Origin: Lepturacanthus savala
Taxonomy: Eukaryota > Chordata > Actinopteri > Scombriformes > Trichiuridae
Assembly (NCBI GenBank): GCA_030544235.1
Contig: CM060466.1
Location: 17,417,092-17,481,091, forward strand
Reading direction: 5' to 3'
DNA: 64,000 bases
The position numbers and the translations under genes are program-made. The notes under the pieces were generated by a model. The model was not told where the DNA came from. It was given only the letters and a program-made list of their open reading frames with translations, and did not search any database. How positions within the stretch are numbered: position 1 is the first letter of the stretch; each line of letters starts with the position of its first letter. Shown piece by piece: positions 48,363 through 61,165 of the stretch.

Positions 48363-48990
48363 TATTAATGTTATCAAGACCAATAGAAATGATAGTTACA
48401 ACTAGGAAAAAATATTATATAAAATTATTAAATTATTATTACAGTACAGGTTGGGAGGGTCCTCCAGTTCTGTATCATTTAACTAATCCATGTAGTTAAT
48501 TATTCATAGTAACTGCACTATTTAACTTCAGCTTTTATTACTATCTTGAAGGAAATTAGTTTTGCAGCCAGATATTAAACATAGATCACAGGAACACACG
48601 TCCAAACAACAACAAAGGAACCATTGTGTGTGTGTGTGTTGTGTGAATTCACACTTTAATACACAAAGCAAAATACTTCTACACTTATAATGAATTTAGA
48701 ATTGGTTATTTGGGCTGAAAGGTGATGTGTCACCACATGAACAATGTGAGGCTTCAAATCACATTATGCCAGTTAATTATTAGTTTTCAAACCTTTGGAT
48801 GCTCTCACTCTGAGCTGCCCAACAGCCAATCAGAAGCATTTACAGGACAGCTTGTTATAGCAATTCATATCCAAATAGAAAGTACCATGAAATAATACTA
48901 CAAAACCACATCATACTATGTCACATTGATGTTGCTGCTTGTTAGATTCTAAAGAACTGTAGGCATTTATATGTATTTTTTCTCCAAATA
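48363..48990. other. Non-coding DNA, no gene seen
   Basis: AT-rich, with a short GT run near 48624. Nothing recognised. Confidence 0.55.
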
Positions 48991-49417
48991 TAAACCCTCT
49001 ATTGCATGAAATATTACTTAGATGTGATTAAAATTGTTTTAATGTTTTTATTACTTAAAATGGCCTAAATAATGGATATATTATTTAAAAAATATGGAAG
49101 AAAATGTTGTTAACATAGTCTCAGGATTGTTTCATGCTATTAAATCAATGGGGCTCCATTAGGTTGTATGTACTAGGAACTTTCCATATTTGCATATTGT
49201 TGCCATATGGTAACAAATCTCTTTATCAAATTAAAAAAAAAAAAAAGCAAAACACGATGTCCTGGTCATGTGACCTCATACATTGTATGTCCTTCAAAGT
49301 AAAAGCCCCCTTTTCATAGCCAACTGTAAATAAAAACATAGATTTTACATCACAGTTTTTAAGAAAAATGAAGGTAAAGTAATTGTTGCAATATGGCAAC
49401 ACTATGCAATAGAGGCT
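48991..49417 (-). mobile_element. TTAA-type MITE, family B, copy 4
   Basis: Left end TAAACCCTCTATTGCATG and right end ACTATGCAATAGAGG are inverted repeats. TTGCAATATGGCAACA lies inside the right end, and GCATATTGTTGCCATATGG inside the element. Orientation is opposite to copy 2, as shown by GGTCATGTGACCTCAT and CCCCTTTTCATAGCC. Confidence 0.72.
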
Positions 49418-52400
49418 CTCTTAAGATGCCAAAATGTATGGAACAATTGAAAGAGATGACAATAACACAACCCAGGCCTGTAGGTGACAGATGAATTTCA
49501 AAATTGCTTAGAAGGCAGTAATGTCATATATGCATTAATATAAATGATAATGATGTTCAAGTGCAAGTTCAACAGAGAAACAATAGTAATATGAAACCAG
49601 AGAGATTCTGATTCTGATTAACACATGAAGACAGAGAGAGATAGTTCAAAGGACAACAACATGTAGCCTATTTAGCCGCCTTCCTGACAAGCTATTACCA
49701 CAATTATTATTACTGGTTACTACCAATGGATACTTCAGGTCATCTAGGTCCATATGATGCAAGTATCGTCATTATAACCTTAAAACTGAGCTGTCTATGA
49801 GACAAATGGGCATTTTGGACATTGGTTGCTTTGCTATGAGTTCATTTGCTGACAGTCAAAGAGAGCATGCAGCAACCAGCTGGGAATACAGTTGAGGATA
49901 GGCAATTGTATAAACCTGAGAATTTAATTGTCATTGACTAAAACAATGCGTTCAATCCCTTTTCAGTGTTTGCCAGTGTTTGGTTCCTGAGTGCAGGACT
50001 CTCAGCTAATCACAGCTTAAGCTCTTCTTTGTTCATGTCATTTTGCTCTGTACAGGTGGAGTCCATTTCCGTTTTTTGCCCAAATGTGGACTAAATGCCT
50101 CATCTTGTGCTAAATTATGTAATAGCTCTCTCATGCAGATCTGTCTTCATTTGAGTCAGTAAAGCTGCTCTCGTTTCAAAAATTCTCCTCCTCGTTCATC
50201 CCTGGACTCCATTTACCTTTGTTTTGTTTTGTTTTTTTTCTTTTCTTGTCGTTCGCTGTCCAGCCTCCTTCCTTTTCTCCATAGCTCACTACTTCTATCT
50301 ATCCGTCTCATGATGGATGATGGCCTCAAGCTGACTGTCGGGCACTGCAGTGGATCAAAACAAAATTTTCACTCATTTATTTTGGCCTCAATCTACGCCA
50401 TCTCTCTTTCTTCCCTCCTCTGCTCTAGTTCAGAGAAAGCTGCCTATTTTTTGCCATCATACACTTTTTCTGTCATATCTCTTTTTTTTCTTACTTATTC
50501 TAGAGCTGCGGTCTTGAATAAGTCATTCACACCTTTTTTAAAGTATTTATTGTGTGTTTTTAGTTCACCCAAAGACATAACGCATTCATTTGCATAGCTG
50601 CTGTTTTTCATTCTCCATTTACCAGATTGTTTTTTGGTTTTCATCTTTTCATTTTCTTCCATCCTGTGAGTTGATGCCACTTCCACACCTTCTCCTGTCC
50701 ACCATCTTCAAGAGGTTATAGTCAGCAACCTCCTGTTTCTGACATTTAACTTTATTATTCTCTTCATCTGCCAAACTGATCCTCCCTGTTAGCCCTTAAC
50801 CCTTTTCTCTCTCTCACATACACGCACACACGCTGTCTATGACCCTCCCTCACCTAACCTTTACTTAAAACCAAAACATTTATATGCAGATCGAAGAAAA
50901 AAAAAGATATCCACCTCTGTTATCTCCTGGAGCCGCTTAATAACTCTCAAATGTAGCTGTGGCGCCTCCTGTTTTATCGAGGTCTTGATGAGTTTCTGCT
51001 GACCTGCGTGTGTTCTCTGACATTTGTTTGAGCCGAGTACATTTCAGCTTTTGCACTTTTCACCAAGAAAGTTTGTGTGGTGTGATTGTACAGCATGAGC
51101 CTGTTGTTTTCCCATTTATTTGTTTTATTGTTCCATGTGTGATGAGATATGTGGTTTCTGGGCTACACAGAGGTGACAAAAATGTCAATACTTTCATTCA
51201 ACTATTGAGTAGGATAAACCCTTTGAGAGGAATCCTCTCATTTTCTAGGGGGTCCTAGATGAGTTAAAACCAAGCACAATCAACAATCTACATACATAGA
51301 ACAATGAAAACAAAAAATAACAAAAACAATAACAACAAAAAAACATCAAAAAGTATAAAATGAGCACATCTCAATGGCAAAATGACCATGACAGTAGTAG
51401 GATAAACCTAGCAAAGATGATAATTACAAATTAAGATCATAGGGTGCCATAAATCATGTTGATAAAACATCATCAGAAACGTAGTAAAGTATTGAGATGA
51501 CGCCTTCATTAATATGTTGAGGAATATGGAATCAAAAACTGGTGGAAATAAGCAGGATATTTGCAATGTCTACATTTAATAAATAAATTGTTGCCAGTGA
51601 TTATGTCTTTTTATATTGAGTGTGGGCCAGTTTTTGAATTTGAATAATAAAAACCAGAGTGCATTTACAGATCCAGTTTCCCTTATAGCCCCTTATCAGA
51701 GTAGGTTTTAAAATCCCATTAAATTGTATCATTACTTCCATAATGTGATGTCCTGTTCATTTTTCCAATGTGATGTTTCATTAGTGGATCAAATTGAGAA
51801 GTTATTCCTCTAATTGTCTGACAGCAGTGGCTGTATAGTTGTAACGTCGTGACCTTTTGGAAGTCCTGATGGCACAGTTCTTCAATACAAGCTGTGGCTT
51901 GACCATTTTGAAACATGAGACATTATTTACTGTAAATAAAACCTTACTTTTAGCCCCAAAAAAATGTAATTATATTCTCCCTTTCTACAAAATAGAATCC
52001 TTAAATGTAAATCAACGGGCCATCGCTTTTGAAGAGAAATGTACTTTAATTTGATAGCACGGAGAGAGAGCCAAGATTGTTCAGAAATATGTGATGACTT
52101 ACTGTAATTGGTTACTGGAAATAAAGAATTTTCTAGAAACTGACATCAGTCATTTTATCAATTTCCCCAAAACAGCCTGACTCCATTGCGAGCAAAAAGG
52201 GAAATAAGGTGACAGTTATAGAGGCGTGACTGCAGAGGGAGGAGGTTTGGGTGGCTGATGGATCCATAAAATGTTGGACTTTGACACACTTCCAGTACAT
52301 TGCTTTCTTGCCTTCCTTAATCTCTGAGTAGTCCTTCTTTTTTTCATCTGTATGTATTCTTGTTGGGATTGTGCATCCTGATCTAGTTGCATCCCATTGT

Positions 52401-53035
52401 TCAGATATTAAACATCTTGTGAAACAATATTATTATTTACTTTAAATGTAAAGCACTCATTTACAGAGAGAAAGCTACTTTGATTTAGGAGGATGGCAAA
52501 AAGGCGAGTGGGACTAAATTGGTTTCATGTTTTTTATGAGGTCATCACTTCAAGGCAAATTAGTTTTAAGTGCCAATTTCATGGAATATTTCTGCATGTT
52601 TCATTCATAATAAATATGTATTACACAGGGTCTCTTTAATTAGAGCACGTTATTTTACAATTCGTTAAAGCCAGGTTTTGGTGCATAATCTACTTCACTT
52701 AACTGAAGTTCACTTCAGACTCACTGAATTAACCATGTAGCTGTTGACATAGTTCTTAGTCATGTATTAAAACTAAATGGTGAAAGGGTCAATGACAAAT
52801 AATGTTTGGCAAGATGAGAAAGTCAAAAACCTTTTAAAATACAATTTTAAGAAGCAATCATCAGGTCTCATTGTGTATTCATGTTGGTTTCTTGTTATTT
52901 AAAAGTCATTTCTATCTATTTCAATTTCTAAAAATAATTTTGTGTGATTATTTGACACAAAATGTCAAATCGTATAACTAAAAAAGAATGATGCATTTTA
53001 AATATATAATCCACCCAAAAGATAAAACTTAGGTG
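49418..53035. other. 3.6 kb non-coding DNA, no gene seen
   Basis: Includes a pyrimidine-rich patch at 50220-50480 and otherwise AT-rich unique-looking sequence. The 122-codon plus-strand frame at 50229 is Ser/Leu/Phe rich and compositional. Confidence 0.5.
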
Positions 53036-53368
53036 GGGTTAGGGGGGCTAGCGATGTTACCTCACAGCAAGAAGGTCGCAGGTTCTTTGGTCTGGGACCT
53101 TTCTGTGTGGAGTTTCATGTTCTCCCTGTGTCTGCAAGGGTTTTCTCCAGGTTCTGGCTTTCTCCCACAGTCCAAAACATGCTGAGGTTAATTGAAGACT
53201 CTAAATTGCCCATAGGTGTGAGTGTTTTAGTGAATAGTGTGTGTGTACCATGATAGGCTGGAGACCATCTGGGGTGTATTGCCTGTAATGCGTTGGGATT
53301 GGCTTCAGCAGACCTCTGCGACCCTAATGAGGAATATGCACCTATAAAAGATTAATGAAAATAAAACT
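53036..53368 (+). mobile_element. V-SINE/HE1-like SINE, nearly full length
   Basis: The head has TTACCTCACAGCAAGAAGG and a worn B-box region (CGCAGGTTC). The conserved centre reads CCTTTCTGTGTGGAGTTTC. The body has AATTGAAGACTCTAAATTGC. The 3' part has GACCCTAATGAGGAATATG and ends near CTATAAAAGATTAATGAAAA. It is the best plus-strand copy of the five in the window. Confidence 0.72.
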
Positions 53369-53389
53369 TCTTAATAGCGTGTGGTTTTA

Positions 53390-53704
53390 ATTTTCTCCCT
53401 GAAACACCCACTCTGTTGTGATTGGCCCAGAACTATTGAAATGTCCCATCACCCAAGAGATCTGGGGAGAAACAGAATTCAAGTACAAGTACTCAGGAAG
53501 GAAGGGGTGGCTACAAGGATCCCGAGGCGGTTACTATTTATTTTCACTCCTGTTGTGACATCACAACCAGAGCCAATTCTAAATGACTTGAGTTTTATCT
53601 AGAGAATGAATGGGTGGTTTTATTTCACAAAACCAGAGACTAAATATTTACAGACACTGAAAAAGTTTTTTTTTTTTTCCATTTTCATAACAGGGCCCCT
53701 TTAA
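53390..53704 (-). mobile_element. MITE family M, partial copy
   Basis: TGAAACACCCACTC, GATTGGCCCAGAACTATTG, GTTGTGACATCACAACCAGA and the end CAGGGCCCCTTTAA match the reverse complement of 9878-10406. It lacks the other terminus. It starts about 20 bases after the SINE ends. Confidence 0.6.
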
Positions 53705-54064
53705 GTTCCCGTAAAGACGCCCTGAACTTATCTAGAAATAAAGTGAAGCTTGTCTTCCTTCTCCGTCTGTTTATCAGGCAAACACTGACACGATAGCTGC
53801 ATACATAACGAGACACATCATCTCGTATGGAATTTGCAAACAAATATTAAGACGTGTTTGACCAAACACAATTTTCCAATCAGGAAAAGGCCACTTGCTA
53901 TTTGCAGCAAATCAAGGACGTTGAGTTAATTTAAGTTTTGCATTGATTTGATCTTTGTCTCCGACGCTCGCCCCCCCTCCCCTTACATGCTTCTGTGACT
54001 CAAATGTAATTTAAAAGTCATATTCATACCTCCTTCCCTCTCTTTCTCTCCTTCTCTCCTCCAG
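53705..54064. other. Non-coding DNA upstream of the candidate exon
   Basis: Ends in a long pyrimidine tract (54028-54062) finishing in CCAG. C-rich patch near 53970. No other element recognised. Confidence 0.45.
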
Positions 54065-54349
54065 CTCTACTTCTGAGATTTCTTTGACCTGCAGAGAAAG
54101 AACCGAGCGCTTGCACCCACACCTTTTTTTCCCCACCCGTTTCAGCGAGTGGAGGGTTTGTACGTTACCAAGGCTGCAAATTTTCAACCTGGAAAAATAT
54201 AGAAGACGCTTTTTGTTTACAAGGACACATCGCAGATAGAGGTTCGTACCAGATCCACGCGGCACCTAGCCGTCGGCGTCCTTGACTGGGCTCGACCTCT
54301 TCTTCCTTCCCCTCTCTCTCCAGAGTTCAGTTAACCTACTGAAATCAAG
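54065..54349 (+). other. Candidate non-coding 5' leader exon
   Basis: The right edge is a very good splice donor, AAATCAAG then GTGAGTGAG (GT at 54350-54351). A pyrimidine tract and CAG precede 54065. A second acceptor-like tract, CCTTCCCCTCTCTCTCCAG, ends at 54323, so the exon may instead be only 54324-54349, or this may be a first exon with no acceptor. The 285 bases contain no ATG on the plus strand and about 14 CpGs, which is high for this window. That fits an untranslated leader near a promoter. No TATA box is obvious and no coding exon is visible downstream to 64000, so the first intron would be longer than 9.6 kb. This is a by-eye prediction; a chance donor cannot be excluded. Confidence 0.35.
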
Positions 54350-55466
54350 GTGAGTGAGTAATTCATGCTGTTCTCTCCTATATGAAAGCCCCCTTACATT
54401 TTAGAGTAGATCAACTGTCACTTTTACTTCTATTCAATTCTAGTGAGGCATGGGGGTTTCTAATAAGTCCAGTGCTCTGGGCTGGGTTTGACAGGGCAGC
54501 CAGCCTTAGCTGACAGCTCACCCCTGAAGCTCTTTTCAGCAAGAGCACTTGACAGTGCCCAGTGGCATTTCAGTGTGAAAAGCTGTGGTATGTGAAGGCT
54601 TTTCTTTATATATATATATAAAACCAATTCTGGCCAAACTAACCTGCCTGGCATGTGCTGGTCCATATACATGACAGCAATGGGGATTTTAGTAAAGGTG
54701 AGCTAGATTCTGCTGTGGAAGACTTCCCAGGATTTAATGCATTTCCTGGCTTTGACATTTTTTGCCGGACATAGGTCAGTGACTTTGGCTCAATGTCAAG
54801 GTCGCGTTTAAAACGTTTTGCTGCCACAAGGCATGATGATAACATCTAGAGCAACTACAGAAATGCGTGTGTCACGTTTTTTTCTTTTTTTTTTTTTTTC
54901 AGCAGAAACCCATATGCTGTAGTTATTTTCGTTTCGGTTTCCTCTGTGTCCTCTACAATTCTGTCCCAGTTTCTTGGTATGATGCCGAAAGTTCTAAAGT
55001 GTTCTTATTTTGAAGATGTTGCTGGGTTAAATCCTTCATCGTAGATGTAGGCCCCGTCCCAGTTCAGTAGCAAAAAATATCAACTTTTTTTTGTTGTTAT
55101 CTATTCATAAATAAATATGTATGTTTCACTGTCCTTAAAGTCCCCCTTTGCTAAAAAAATGTTTGAATGATGTATGTGCAGAGATTGACAGTCGGAGGCT
55201 GGTTTCACATCTATCTGCTAAAAAGTGGAAAGTTTCTCTGAGCTCACTGAAAACCTCATTTTAAGGAGCAGGCTGACAAGCTTGATTTGTGACATGACAA
55301 ATAATTTGGCAGCCAATCCTGGTCCAATATTCAATTTACACAAAGAGGGATGAGGAAACCTGAAGCCTCCAGTGCACACACACTAAGAATTCACTTTTTC
55401 TAACCTTTCTGACATGAACATTGTTTGTATGTTTATAGACTATACATTTTTAAAGTATATATTAAT
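54350..55466. other. Non-coding DNA (possible first intron)
   Basis: Short TATATATATATA near 54608, T runs near 54878 and 55086. No gene recognised. Confidence 0.5.
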
Positions 55467-56081
55467 TTAACCTTCCTCATGTGTTGTGGTCGGCCGTGAC
55501 CCATTTTAGATTCTAAATGCATTAAAGAACAACTTATATACATATTTTTTTTTTAATTAAGTTTTTTTTTTAAATACTTTTTCAGGTATCCCGAGTTCAA
55601 CAAAATAAAAAAAAGTGTGTTCACTAAATTATAAAATGTTCTCATGAAATTATGACCTTTGCGTTGTTATGGTCAGTTTTGTTATAAAAATAAAAGATAA
55701 AATTATAAAGCAATAATTAGAGCCCAAACTGAATCGTACAGCCAACTGACTTGACTTATTAAGAGATGTGTTCCAATAGCCCTCAGGAATAGTCAGATCA
55801 CACAACAACATTTTATTTATATATGATTCTCCTGAGGTTAAGATTCTCTTGAGGTTCATTTTAGCATTTTTTTTTTTTTTTATTGAAATCGAGGGGTATA
55901 CTGATTAAAAAAAAAAGAGACCCATACCAAAAATATAAAAAGTGATATTTTCATGGTTAAGGAACATTAACAAGTTAACCAAGAGATGAGAAACTAATTG
56001 GTTGATAGATAATGGTTTTAAATGTATTTTACAGCTGATTTCAGACATGGGTCAAAACCGACCTGTTAACATAAGGGATGG
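55467..56081 (+). mobile_element. TTAA MITE related to family A, about 610 bp
   Basis: The left end is TTAA, then CCTTCCTCATGTGTTGTGG and TCGGCCGTGACCCAT. The right end, ATGGGTCAAAACCGACCTG then TTAACATAAGGG, is its imperfect inverted match. Outer TTAA is intact on the left and lost on the right. The GGTCGG...TGACCC subterminal block parallels GGTCAAATYTGACC of family A. No transposase. Confidence 0.6.
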
Positions 56082-56868
56082 AAACAGCAAACTAACACAA
56101 GAGGAAGGTAAAAGATATCAAGATAATATAATTTTTTTTTTTTTGTCAAAAAATACTATCAGACACAAATTATTATCCTCAGTAGATAATATTATTTACA
56201 TCTTGAAACATGATCAGAGGGAATATTTAATTATGTTTTTGGATTTATTTAATAGCACTTAACAGAAACAACAGCTGAAATCAAAAGACACATTTTCACA
56301 CATGCAGTGTTCCACTTCAATTGTGAAACATCTGAGGTTAAACAAATAGTCTGTATTTTTATATTCCCATTAACCTACATGGACATTTAAACTGAATATG
56401 TTTTATGAGCAGAAATCCGTAATATTCATGCCACCCTGAGCAGCCAGACAGAGCATTGATTCTCTTTTTCTCACAGCAGGAGCAGGACATTAATCTATTA
56501 ATCATCTTTTGGAAATAAACCCAACCACTTATGATTTCTGTGACCTTCATGCCTGCACCGTTCCCTCTGAAAATTGTTGATATTCATCATAAAAGCATGA
56601 CATAGTATGACAATAACCATTTATATTTTCAGTAGCGAAATGCAGGTAATTACTTATTACTATTATACTCATTATTCTTGCATGTTATATAATATATGTA
56701 TTTGCAGTTTAAATGCCCGTATTTAGTTTAAAGAAATGTGACAGTATAATAACCAACAATTAGGCTTAATCAGTCTATACATTAAGGCTCATTATAGCAA
56801 TTTGAAAGGAGCAAGATTGTGGTAAATTAGACTTTATACCACATTAGCTTATTTATGCATAGAGATTG
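56082..56868. other. Non-coding DNA, no gene seen
   Basis: AT-rich, with a T run near 56132. Nothing recognised. Confidence 0.55.
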
Positions 56869-56985
56869 TTAACTCTCTATTGCATAGTGTTACCGTATGG
56901 CAAGAATTACATTATCTTAATTTTCAAAAAATGTATGTTTTTACAGTTAGGCATGAAAAGGGGCTTTTATTTTTGAAGGACACGT
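56869..56985 (+). mobile_element. TTAA-type MITE, family B, copy 5 (left end only)
   Basis: TTAACTCTCTATTGCATAGT, then GTTACCGTATGGCAAGAATT, GTTTTTACAGTTAGGCATGA and GGGGCTTTTATTTTTGAAGG, then divergence. The right part is missing. Confidence 0.7.
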
Positions 56986-57131
56986 GTAATGAAAAAAGTT
57001 TAAGTCCCTCAAAGAGGATTGAGTCTCTGTGTACAAAGTTCTTCTTTCAGGCTGCGTGTGTGTGAATTTTCATCTTTGTTGCAGAACCTATGTCTATATA
57101 TGCACCCACTGCCTCCATAAGTTTCCCTTTA

Positions 57132-57500
57132 ACTAACCCTCTATTGAATAGTGTTGCCATATGGCAACAATTTCTTTATCTTCATTTTTCTAAAAAGCTG
57201 TGTATGAAATCTATTTTTTACAGATAGGCATGAAAGTTTTTTTTATTTTACTTTTATTTTTGAAGGACATACAATTCATGAGGTCACATGACAGAATATT
57301 CTGTTTTTCAGTCCCTTTTGCTCATGGACATTTAACATGTGAGCATCATTGACTCACAAAAGGTTTTCTTTTATTCAGAATTTTGAAAAGTTTTCACCAA
57401 ATAAAAAATGAACTCATTATTTAGGGTAAGTGAACTTTATTTATTTCAATTTTGTTACATATTATTTATATTTTCTATTATTTATTATTTAAACAGAATG
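57132..57500 (+). mobile_element. TTAA-type MITE, family B, copy 6 (right end lost)
   Basis: CTAACCCTCTATTGAATAGT, GTTGCCATATGGCAACAATT, TACAGATAGGCATGAAA, GAAGGACATACAATTCATGA and TTGCTCATGGACATTTAACA are collinear with copy 2. It lies about 150 bases from copy 5 in the same orientation. No right terminal repeat is visible. Confidence 0.7.
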
Positions 57501-59282
57501 TTTTACTGTTGATTACACAAATGAGATTATTTTTTTAATTTGTTAGAAACACTGACGACACATATTAGTTTAAGTGTAACAATCAAATATGTAAGAGCTT
57601 TATTATATTCCATATTTTATATAATCCTAAACTTTTTTTAGGCTTCCTGTTTGGAATTCAAACAAACAGCAACTACCAATCTGCATTTCAAAATGTGTGA
57701 ACAAGCTGACTAATCCTGAAGCTGCAGTTGAATTGAATCACTTTGTCTCTATCTTTCTCAGAAAGCTTATCGACCAAAAAAACTTTCCAGTTTCCTCTTG
57801 ATTCACTCTCACTCATTTAATTTAATGAATGCCTCCTTCATTAAAGAGTTGAGTAAAAGCTCATTAATATCAAAACACAGAGTATAAAAGCTCCTGTAGG
57901 CATAAACCCAACATTTTTAATGATGTGCTAGATTTTTATGCGATAATTACTGAAGCTCTCTATTGTAAGAGATGTTTTGAATTGGAAAGATAAAAAGACT
58001 TAACATGTGTTTTCCTGCCATATTCACCCTCAAACTGGTGACAGATTTGTCTTAGATCAGCTTTTGGTGCTAATTGGTCAAGATGTTTCCCAACCACGAA
58101 GCTGTGGTAGTGTTTCACTTCCTGCTGAGGACATGGGTACAAACAGCAAAAGTGTAATAAGGGGGCTCAACCTGATCAAACATACCTCTAAGCTCCTCTG
58201 GCACACGGGATAGAAGCAGCTTAATTACTTGGAATGATAAATGTTCTTCCATACGTGGCCAGCTGCATGTTTAAGCTCTTTGAGAATCTCTTGATACCGA
58301 GCATCTGCTTTATTTGTTTTTCCCACAAAGCGTTATGACATTGTCATGGTTCATACAGTCAAAACCTGCAGTTTGGCTGATTGTAAGAGTCATGCTGGGT
58401 CTCTTTTTGTGCAGAAGGAATTTAGTTGTCGCTTCACGGAAAAATGTCTTCATCAAAATCTCAAACTTTAAATGTTCTCACAGGTCATGAAAGACATTTA
58501 ATCTATGAGCATGTTATGGCCATGAGAGGTACTTTATGTTAAATAGGCAAACAAGTGTGACCTTCAAATGTGTGTCCTCAATGTGTTCTTAATAATAAAA
58601 TATAATAATATAACATAAAGTAAGTAAATAATTACTTTTATGCGGTTTAACGTATAGGAAACCTGGCTAAGCAAATGGATTATGCCTTGAATTTTTTTTC
58701 AGAGATATAGACAGTAAACTACAGGGTTATTATTTTAAGTGATCACATTTTCAATTTAAGAAGTCATCAATATCACAACAGCATTTCATTTGAAAGGTTG
58801 CAAAAATGGATTCCACTTGTATGTTTTAGCTCATTTTAGGACACTTCATAATACCAGCCATGACCTCTCTTAATGTGTCTGATGTATTAATGTCATGTAA
58901 ACAGTGCGATTCTTTGACTCAATTCTTTAGAGATTTTACCTTTGAGATATTTTAGCCCTTGCTCTAACACTCAGAAATACTACTGTGTCTTGAAAACAAA
59001 TTTTTCATCTTTGGAGGCTGTTAAAACATATGGCTAAACTTCACAGTTTTTTTTCCTCATTACTGCTTTCTTTGTGTTAAATTGTGTGCTCTGCAGAAAA
59101 AAAAACATAACACATTTCAGATCGTGGCTGTAATGAAACCAGCAGTAGAGCTTGTACAATCACGCTTGGAAGCATATGAATCTACTTTATGTTTTCAAAC
59201 TCCTGCATTATTTAAGTAATGTTGATGCAGCCCACTGTATAAAACTTCCACATTTATACCTCCACTACCACTACCACTACCA

Positions 59283-59285
<3 letters not shown>
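57501..59285. other. Non-coding DNA, no gene seen
   Basis: AT-rich. The opposed frames at 57960-58213 have no recognised domain. Confidence 0.5.

Positions 59286-59344
<59 letters not shown>
59286..59344. repeat. (TA)29 microsatellite
   Basis: Pure TA run of about 59 bases. Confidence 0.96.
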
Positions 59345-59347
<3 letters not shown>

Positions 59348-60186
59348 TGCCTTTGAGTTGCCCTGTATTATCACAATAAATAATGTAAGTACAACACATT
59401 AAATACATCTTAAATACATCTCATCAATATCCGTGATTCATAAAGTATATTGTTATTTAATTAAGTCTCAGACTTTCACTTATTGGTAGTAAGATCAACT
59501 AAAATCTTCATTTGGGAGTCATTTGGATTTAGCACATAAGGCATTTGATTGTTTCAGTGCATCATATGAATAATATAGCAACATGTATCCTTATAATTTT
59601 GGTTGTTATCTCAATGGAGGCCAATATTTAATGTGCCATTAACTTGGATGAGGCTTCTTTTTGTCAAAGATATCTGGCTTGAGCAATAAATTCACTGTAT
59701 TTTATTTATTTATTGAATTTGGCTCATCAGAAATGGCTAATAGAGCCGCTTGTCTCATGTGTGAACTGCCGAGCAGACAGCGTTATCTCCAATCTTTTTA
59801 GTATGCAGCTTGTTTGTGTGGTCCTGACGTGACTTGATTAAATGGTTTATCCTTCTGAAGCCAGAGGTTAGTTTACTCTGTGTTCACCTTGAACAGCCCA
59901 CAGCACATCACCATTTATCTATCTGCGATTGTATGTCTGTCTACTGTATGTGTGTGTGTGTGTGAGAACGAGCCATATGTACCCCAACTTTACATGAGCC
60001 CATATGTACGTATGTATTCAATGTGTGTGGTACGGTTGTCAAGGTAACAGGGCCACAGGTGCAGTGTCCGAATGTGTGTATGGGCTTTTTGAGAAAGTGC
60101 CCTTATATGTTCACAGTGCGAGGTGTGTTGTATGTGTGTGTAAAGTGTGGTCGGTTTGTGTGGTCATTTTTGTGTAAGAAACTAAT
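59345..60186. other. Non-coding DNA, possible conserved stretch
   Basis: Bases 59700-59930 are complex, with retained CpGs and homeodomain-like TAAT/ATTA cores. GT-rich sequence at 59948-59965 and 60120-60142. Confidence 0.4.
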
Positions 60187-60600
60187 AGGATAAAGGTAAC
60201 AGGTAAAATGGGCCATCAGGTAAAATAGGACATTTAAGGTTTGGGGGTCCCAGCCCCTCTGGGAATTAAAGCCAATGACTATAAAGGTTGACATAACTGT
60301 GCTTGACAAGTAACATGTGATTTGCTTAGTTTATGGTTTCTATGGTGGGTGAGACAATACTTCAAATCTAGACTGCACCAGAAATGTGAAAGCAGTCATG
60401 TAAAAAACAGTGGCACAGTGGATATTTCAAGATTTATAGGGCCTAAATAATTATATTTTATCACATAATTCCAACACAAAATGATCAGAAACAGTCATTA
60501 TTAATCATAAATATACATGGAAAAGGTATATTTGGTATTGTGTTATTGTCCCAAGCGATTTACCAAAAAGTGGCCCAATTTATCTGATATCACCCTATAT
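60187..60600. mobile_element. Inverted-repeat element of unknown class (414 bp)
   Basis: Left end ATAGGATAAAGGTAACAGG, then TAAAATGGGCCA. The reverse complement of the right end reads ATAGGGTGATATCAGATAAA, then TTGGGCCA. The two align over about 30 bases. The interior is AT-rich with no open frame. Found only once in the window, so boundaries are approximate. Confidence 0.45.
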
Positions 60601-61165
60601 AGTGTGTCTGAGTTGAGATCACTTCTCAAATCTTTGCTTCACATCTTCCCCTCCGATCATTATGGCGATAGCTCAGTCTGACAGTCCCACTGAATTTGGC
60701 AGGAAACAGCTGTATTTCACTGATAAGGACCGTTTGTGTTCAGTATGTTGTAATGCAAAACTGGAGCTTTCCTAATCAGAAGCCAAGTTCAATTTAGTTT
60801 TTTCTCTTTTTTCCTCAGTTATCCCCCCACTTGATCTCATTTTAGAGAAACACATCTTAATTCCAAGCTTAGATTTATGAATGTGGTGCTGCGGTGGGTC
60901 TCCAGCTGAATGATGGTTTTAGGGGCGTTCGGGCGATATAATGTCACAGGAGGATAGTTGCAAACCTCTTGAGTAATATGTCTTTAAGTTCAATGGAAGT
61001 CTTAGAGACCTTTGGGTAATGCATCTTCAGTTCACTGATAGATTAACAAATCAGCCAATTTGACTGGGAAATCAATCAAAGCTGTGAAGGATTGCACCCA
61101 CCTAATTGGAATACACTTTAGATCTCAACACAGATTGGAGATACAGAGCATAAGCTAAGCAAAGC
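60601..61165. other. Non-coding DNA, no gene seen
   Basis: Nothing recognised. Confidence 0.55.
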
